Below the pieces are notes generated by a model. It was given only the letters and a program-made list of their open reading frames with translations. It did no database searches and was not told the DNA's origin. 5,834 nucleotides of DNA from Actinomycetota bacterium. GTDB taxonomy: Bacteria > Actinomycetota > Acidimicrobiia > IMCC26256 > PALSA-610. A program made the position numbers and the translations under genes. Location of the stretch: positions 1 through 5,834 of the forward strand of contig JAUZEI010000169.1 in assembly GCA_030839105.1 (NCBI GenBank), given 5' to 3'. Of this stretch, positions 5,044-5,834 are shown one piece after another (positions within the stretch are counted from its first letter, which is position 1; the number at the start of each line of letters is the position of its first letter).

Positions 5044-5655
5044 CTACGGAACGGCGGCGGAGACCGCCGCAAGCACCCGCGCCGCGACGTCGTCGGGCGT
5101 CCCGTCGGCATCCACGAGCACCCAGCCTCGGGCGGGAGCGAGATCGCGGTACGCGGTGCGCACCCGGGCATGGAAATCGGAGCCCGCCCGCTCGAAGCGA
5201 TCGCGATCGACGGAGACGCGCGCTTCGGCGATCTCGTCGGGGAGGTCGAGCACCACGACGACGTCCGGCTCGACCCCCGTCGTCGCCCACTCACTGAGAC
5301 GCTCGACGCTCTCGACGCCGAGCCCCCGCGCCACGCCTTGATATGCGAGCGTCGACGGCTCGTAGCGGTCGCATACGACGATCGCTCCCCGCGCGAGCGC
5401 CGGCGTGACGACCTCGGCGAGGTGCTGGGCGCGGTCGGCGATCATGAGCAGCAACTCGGCGCGCGCGTCGACGTGGTCGTCGGCGTGCAAGAGGACCGCG
5501 CGCAGCTCCGCGCCCAACTTCGTGTCGCCGGGCTCGTGGGTGACCACGACCTCACGACCCGACGCGCGCAGTGATGCCGCCAGGCGCGGCACCTGAGTCG
5601 ACTTGCCCACACCTTCGCCGCCCTCGACGACGATGAACCGTCCGGGACCCGCCAT
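5044..5655 (-). CDS. tmk: Thymidylate kinase (dTMP kinase)
   Basis: The 203-residue enzyme phosphorylates dTMP to dTDP with ATP, an essential step toward dTTP. The P-loop GGEGVGKST is at 12-20. The segment normally TREPGGT reads THEPGDT here (39-45), with His for Arg and Asp for Gly. The DRY motif CDRYEPSTLAYQG (95-107) contacts substrate and catalytic residues. The LID region has RDRFE (151-155). The length is normal for the family. ATG at 5655 overlaps the TGA of the upstream gene by one base (TGATG), which supports this start and implies translational coupling. The open frame upstream to 5745 overlaps that gene and is not needed. The holB gene follows after 11 bases; tmk-holB is a common bacterial pair that links precursor supply to replication. 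Confidence 0.93.
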   Translation of the reverse strand: MAGPGRFIVVEGGEGVGKSTQVPRLAASLRASGREVVVTHEPGDTKLGAELRAVLLHADDHVDARAELLLMIADRAQHLAEVVTPALARGAIVVCDRYEPSTLAYQGVARGLGVESVERLSEWATTGVEPDVVVVLDLPDEIAEARVSVDRDRFERAGSDFHARVRTAYRDLAPARGWVLVDADGTPDDVAARVLAAVSAAVP

Positions 5656-5834
5656 CACGTACCCGGAAGCTCGGCGCGCCGCGCCATGTGCATGCGTCGG
5701 CGCGCCGCGAAGCCGGAGAGAATCGTGATCAACCCGCCGAACCACAGGGCGAGTCGCGGGCCCGGCAGACTGAGGTGCACGGACCCGATCTTCACCGAGC
5801 TGTCGGTGATCGACTTCGACAACGAGCCGAGCGC
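5655..5834 (-). CDS. C-terminal end of a membrane protein, possibly an MFS transporter (partial)
   Basis: The frame runs in from the right edge and ends at TGA (5657-5655), giving the last 59 residues of a protein. A membrane helix, LALWFGGLITILSGFAA (about 28-44), is followed by a basic cytoplasmic tail (RRRMHMARRAELPGT). This is what a polytopic transporter ends with. In several actinobacteria thymidylate kinase is fused to, or preceded by, an MFS transporter domain, so an MFS protein is my best guess, but the fragment alone cannot prove it. The stop overlaps the tmk ATG by one base, indicating the same operon. Codon use is GC-rich and consistent with its neighbours. Confidence 0.6.
   Translation of the reverse strand, partial: ALGSLSKSITDSSVKIGSVHLSLPGPRLALWFGGLITILSGFAARRRMHMARRAELPGT

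Noticed and set aside
5711..5720. A third AGCCGGAGAG match to the tRNA 3' end
   Set aside because: It lies in coding sequence for Leu-Ser-Gly-Phe, is only 10 bases long, and is plausibly chance in GC-rich DNA.

Overview
The window is very GC-rich (one hand-counted stretch, 4381-4440, has 49 G+C in 60 bases). It carries typical actinobacterial markers: a SigK-like ECF sigma factor with a one-helix anti-sigma factor, a DNA polymerase III delta-prime subunit with the charged insert seen in Actinobacteria, and a thymidylate kinase preceded by the end of a membrane protein. I infer a high-GC actinomycete, possibly of the class Acidimicrobiia. No single gene here fixes the lineage.

Left part (about 1-2313). 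A two-gene operon on the + strand encodes an ECF sigma factor (start chosen at 169) and its membrane anti-sigma factor, overlapping by 4 bases (GTGA). A candidate ECF-type promoter lies just upstream. Tail to tail with it, one base between the stop codons, is a minus-strand gene for an exported Ala/Val/Pro-rich protein. That protein has a signal peptide and a C-terminal membrane helix and belongs to no family I recognise.

Middle part (2314-3827). A gene-free stretch of 578 bases holds a 17-bp tandem repeat just upstream of the secreted-protein gene, a strong 45-base hairpin, and a degenerate copy of the 3' end of the tRNA-Thr gene found 1.1 kb further on. A two-domain VOC (glyoxalase-like) gene lies between the tRNA fragment and the intact tRNA. 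Its base composition is clearly less GC-rich than its neighbours. The geometry is that of a small insertion at a tRNA 3' end, although no integrase is present.

Right part (3828-5834, all minus strand). The order of transcription is: C-terminal end of a membrane protein (possibly an MFS transporter), thymidylate kinase (tmk), DNA polymerase III delta-prime (holB), and tRNA-Thr(CGT). The spacing is very tight (1-base overlap, 11-base gap, 25-base gap), so this looks like one transcription unit for DNA precursor supply and replication clamp loading with a tRNA at its end.

Most of the window is ordinary chromosomal content. The parts most worth a second look are the tRNA-flanked VOC segment with its structured leader, and the unknown surface protein facing the sigma/anti-sigma pair. 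I found no CRISPR array, no transposase, and no clear new defence or biosynthetic system.
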